Assembly: GCA_947396885.1 (NCBI GenBank)
Contig: OX377202.1
Span: 21,080,001 to 21,144,000 of the forward strand
Source: Heligmosomoides polygyrus polygyrus
Lineage: Eukaryota > Nematoda > Chromadorea > Rhabditida > Heligmosomidae
Reading direction: 5' to 3'
DNA: 64,000 nucleotides
Shown: piece by piece, positions 63,061 through 64,000 of the stretch
Position numbering within the stretch: position 1 is the first letter of the stretch
Layout of the letters: each line of letters starts with the position of its first letter
Translations under genes and position numbers: made by a program
Notes under the pieces: model-generated
Databases searched by the model: none
Told to the model about the DNA's origin: nothing
Seen by the model: the letters and a program-made list of their open reading frames with translations, nothing else

Positions 63061-63409
63061 TGCATTTTTTTCAATGTTTGGCATTTATCACTTCTCGTTT
63101 CTTTAGCATATTGCAGTATGTTCTGCCAAATATGGGTTCTTCACTGCCAAATTTTGACCATTGGAGGCTCACTCTCGACTATAGACTGGTGCCATCAAAC
63201 GCTTCTCGTTATTTCTGGTTGCTAGCCAGGAATCGAGAATGAGTCACCGAAAGTCAAAAATCTAGAGCGAAATTTTAAGTATCATATTAAGACAGGCTAT
63301 AGTACGAAAACCTCATACTGAACTCATATTTAGCAGGTTTATACAGCAATATATGCTTAGGAAACGTGGAAAGTGATTAATACTAAACAACGAATAAACA
63401 CCGGAGTGC

Positions 63410-63490
63410 AGGAACTCGACATAGTATGGGAATTGAATCCCATGTCTCCTACATCAACGTCACTGACACCTGAACCACCGAACCTCTTGA
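63410..63490 (-). repeat. tRNA-like SINE family 3, copy 2
   Basis: Minus strand GGTGGTTCAGGTGTCAGTGA (A-box-like), GTTGATGTAGGAGACATG and GGGATTCAATTCCC (B-box-like T arm). Confidence 0.5.
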
Positions 63491-63499
63491 TGCCGACAC

Positions 63500-64000
63500 T
63501 ACCTCCAGCTCGCTGATACCAATCAGCGTTGGTGGGTGTTGCTGGGCGTTGTCCGGTGCATAGCGTTCAATTTTTAAAACGAATTTTTTTACGGAAAATT
63601 TTCGTTAAATTTAAATTTTTTCATAAATCGTTAAACTCCGTGTAAAAAATATAATTGGCTACAAACCACTATTTCAAGTAAAAAAAATATCAAAGAAAAC
63701 CTTATATGTTTCAACTTCAAGAGGTTAATAGCTAAAGTTCAAGGAATCGAGTGTAACATTGCAATGTAAAATAAACAATTCATCATCATCAAACACAGAA
63801 AAATAAACAAGCCTGCAGCAACAAACTATCTAAGGGTGTGGAATAAGAGAGGTATGGAATTATCATGCATGATCATCACCGACAAGTCATCTTGAAATGT
63901 GCAGTCAAGTCAAAACCGGAGTTCCCCCCCCCCCTTTTCCTATTCCTTGCGAAACCGTTATGATTGTCTGTTCTACGAGCATATACAAACTCGACGCGTG
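63500..64000. other. AT-rich undetermined stretch
   Basis: No gene seen. A run of C residues occurs near 63926-63935. Confidence 0.4.

Noticed and set aside
1..64000. CRISPR arrays, prophage, restriction or other defence systems
   Set aside because: No regularly spaced direct repeats with unique spacers and no bacterial-type gene clusters. The window is eukaryotic.

Overview
This window looks like nematode nuclear DNA. It is eukaryotic: short coding exons are bounded by GT...AG introns with T-rich acceptors, and there are no operon-like dense ORFs. The two best genes are homologs of the Rab8 exchange factor Rabin8 and of the mitochondrial phosphatase PTPMT1. The first PTPMT1 exon starts just after an acceptor-like AG, as expected for spliced-leader trans-splicing. 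The mobile elements (RTE-type retrotransposons, mariner and Tc1 relatives, Tc4/Tc5-like foldbacks) also fit a nematode. I cannot name the species.

Genes. 1045-1515 (+) holds the last two exons of a CHK/DUF1679-like kinase gene. 6819-13753 (-) is a Rabin8/RAB3IP homolog rebuilt from ten exons that join in phase, with the 5' end not found. An F-box-associated-like exon (7517-7918, -) sits in its last intron. 51998-57215 (-) is a complete five-exon PTPMT1 homolog. 61973-62616 (-), 28067-28836 (+), 38258-38497 (-) and 22454-22731 (+) are parts of unrecognised genes supported by splice sites and open frames. Three weaker single-exon candidates are listed with low confidence.

Repeats fill most of the remainder. 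There are two related families of short inverted-repeat elements (MITE-1 and MITE-2), a foldback family flanked by 3-bp TAA repeats, and at least three tRNA-headed SINE-like families. There is also a roughly 1-kb inverted-repeat family (family E), RTE retrotransposons (one nearly full RT, one 5' truncated copy, one with a 5' inversion, and 3' tails), and five mariner/Tc1 relics. Two large foldbacks (39966-42844 and 57305-59712) carry transposase pieces in their centres. AT-rich tandem arrays occupy 15.4-17.7, 18.9-19.6 and 36.2-36.9 kb.

Layout: 0-6 kb kinase gene 3' end and mariner; 6-14 kb Rabin8 gene with MITE arrays in its introns; 14-22 kb SINEs, AT-rich arrays and an RTE copy; 22-34 kb small repeats with two gene fragments; 34-46 kb GC-rich block, rearranged RTE, nested mariner foldback and main RTE; 46-51.6 kb family E and a second RTE; 52-57.2 kb PTPMT1 with transposon-filled introns; 57.3-61.3 kb giant foldback and a twice-interrupted mariner; 61.9-64 kb an unknown gene and SINEs. 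I saw no CRISPR, rRNA or other defence-like system. What is unusual here is the repeat architecture and how it intersects with gene introns.
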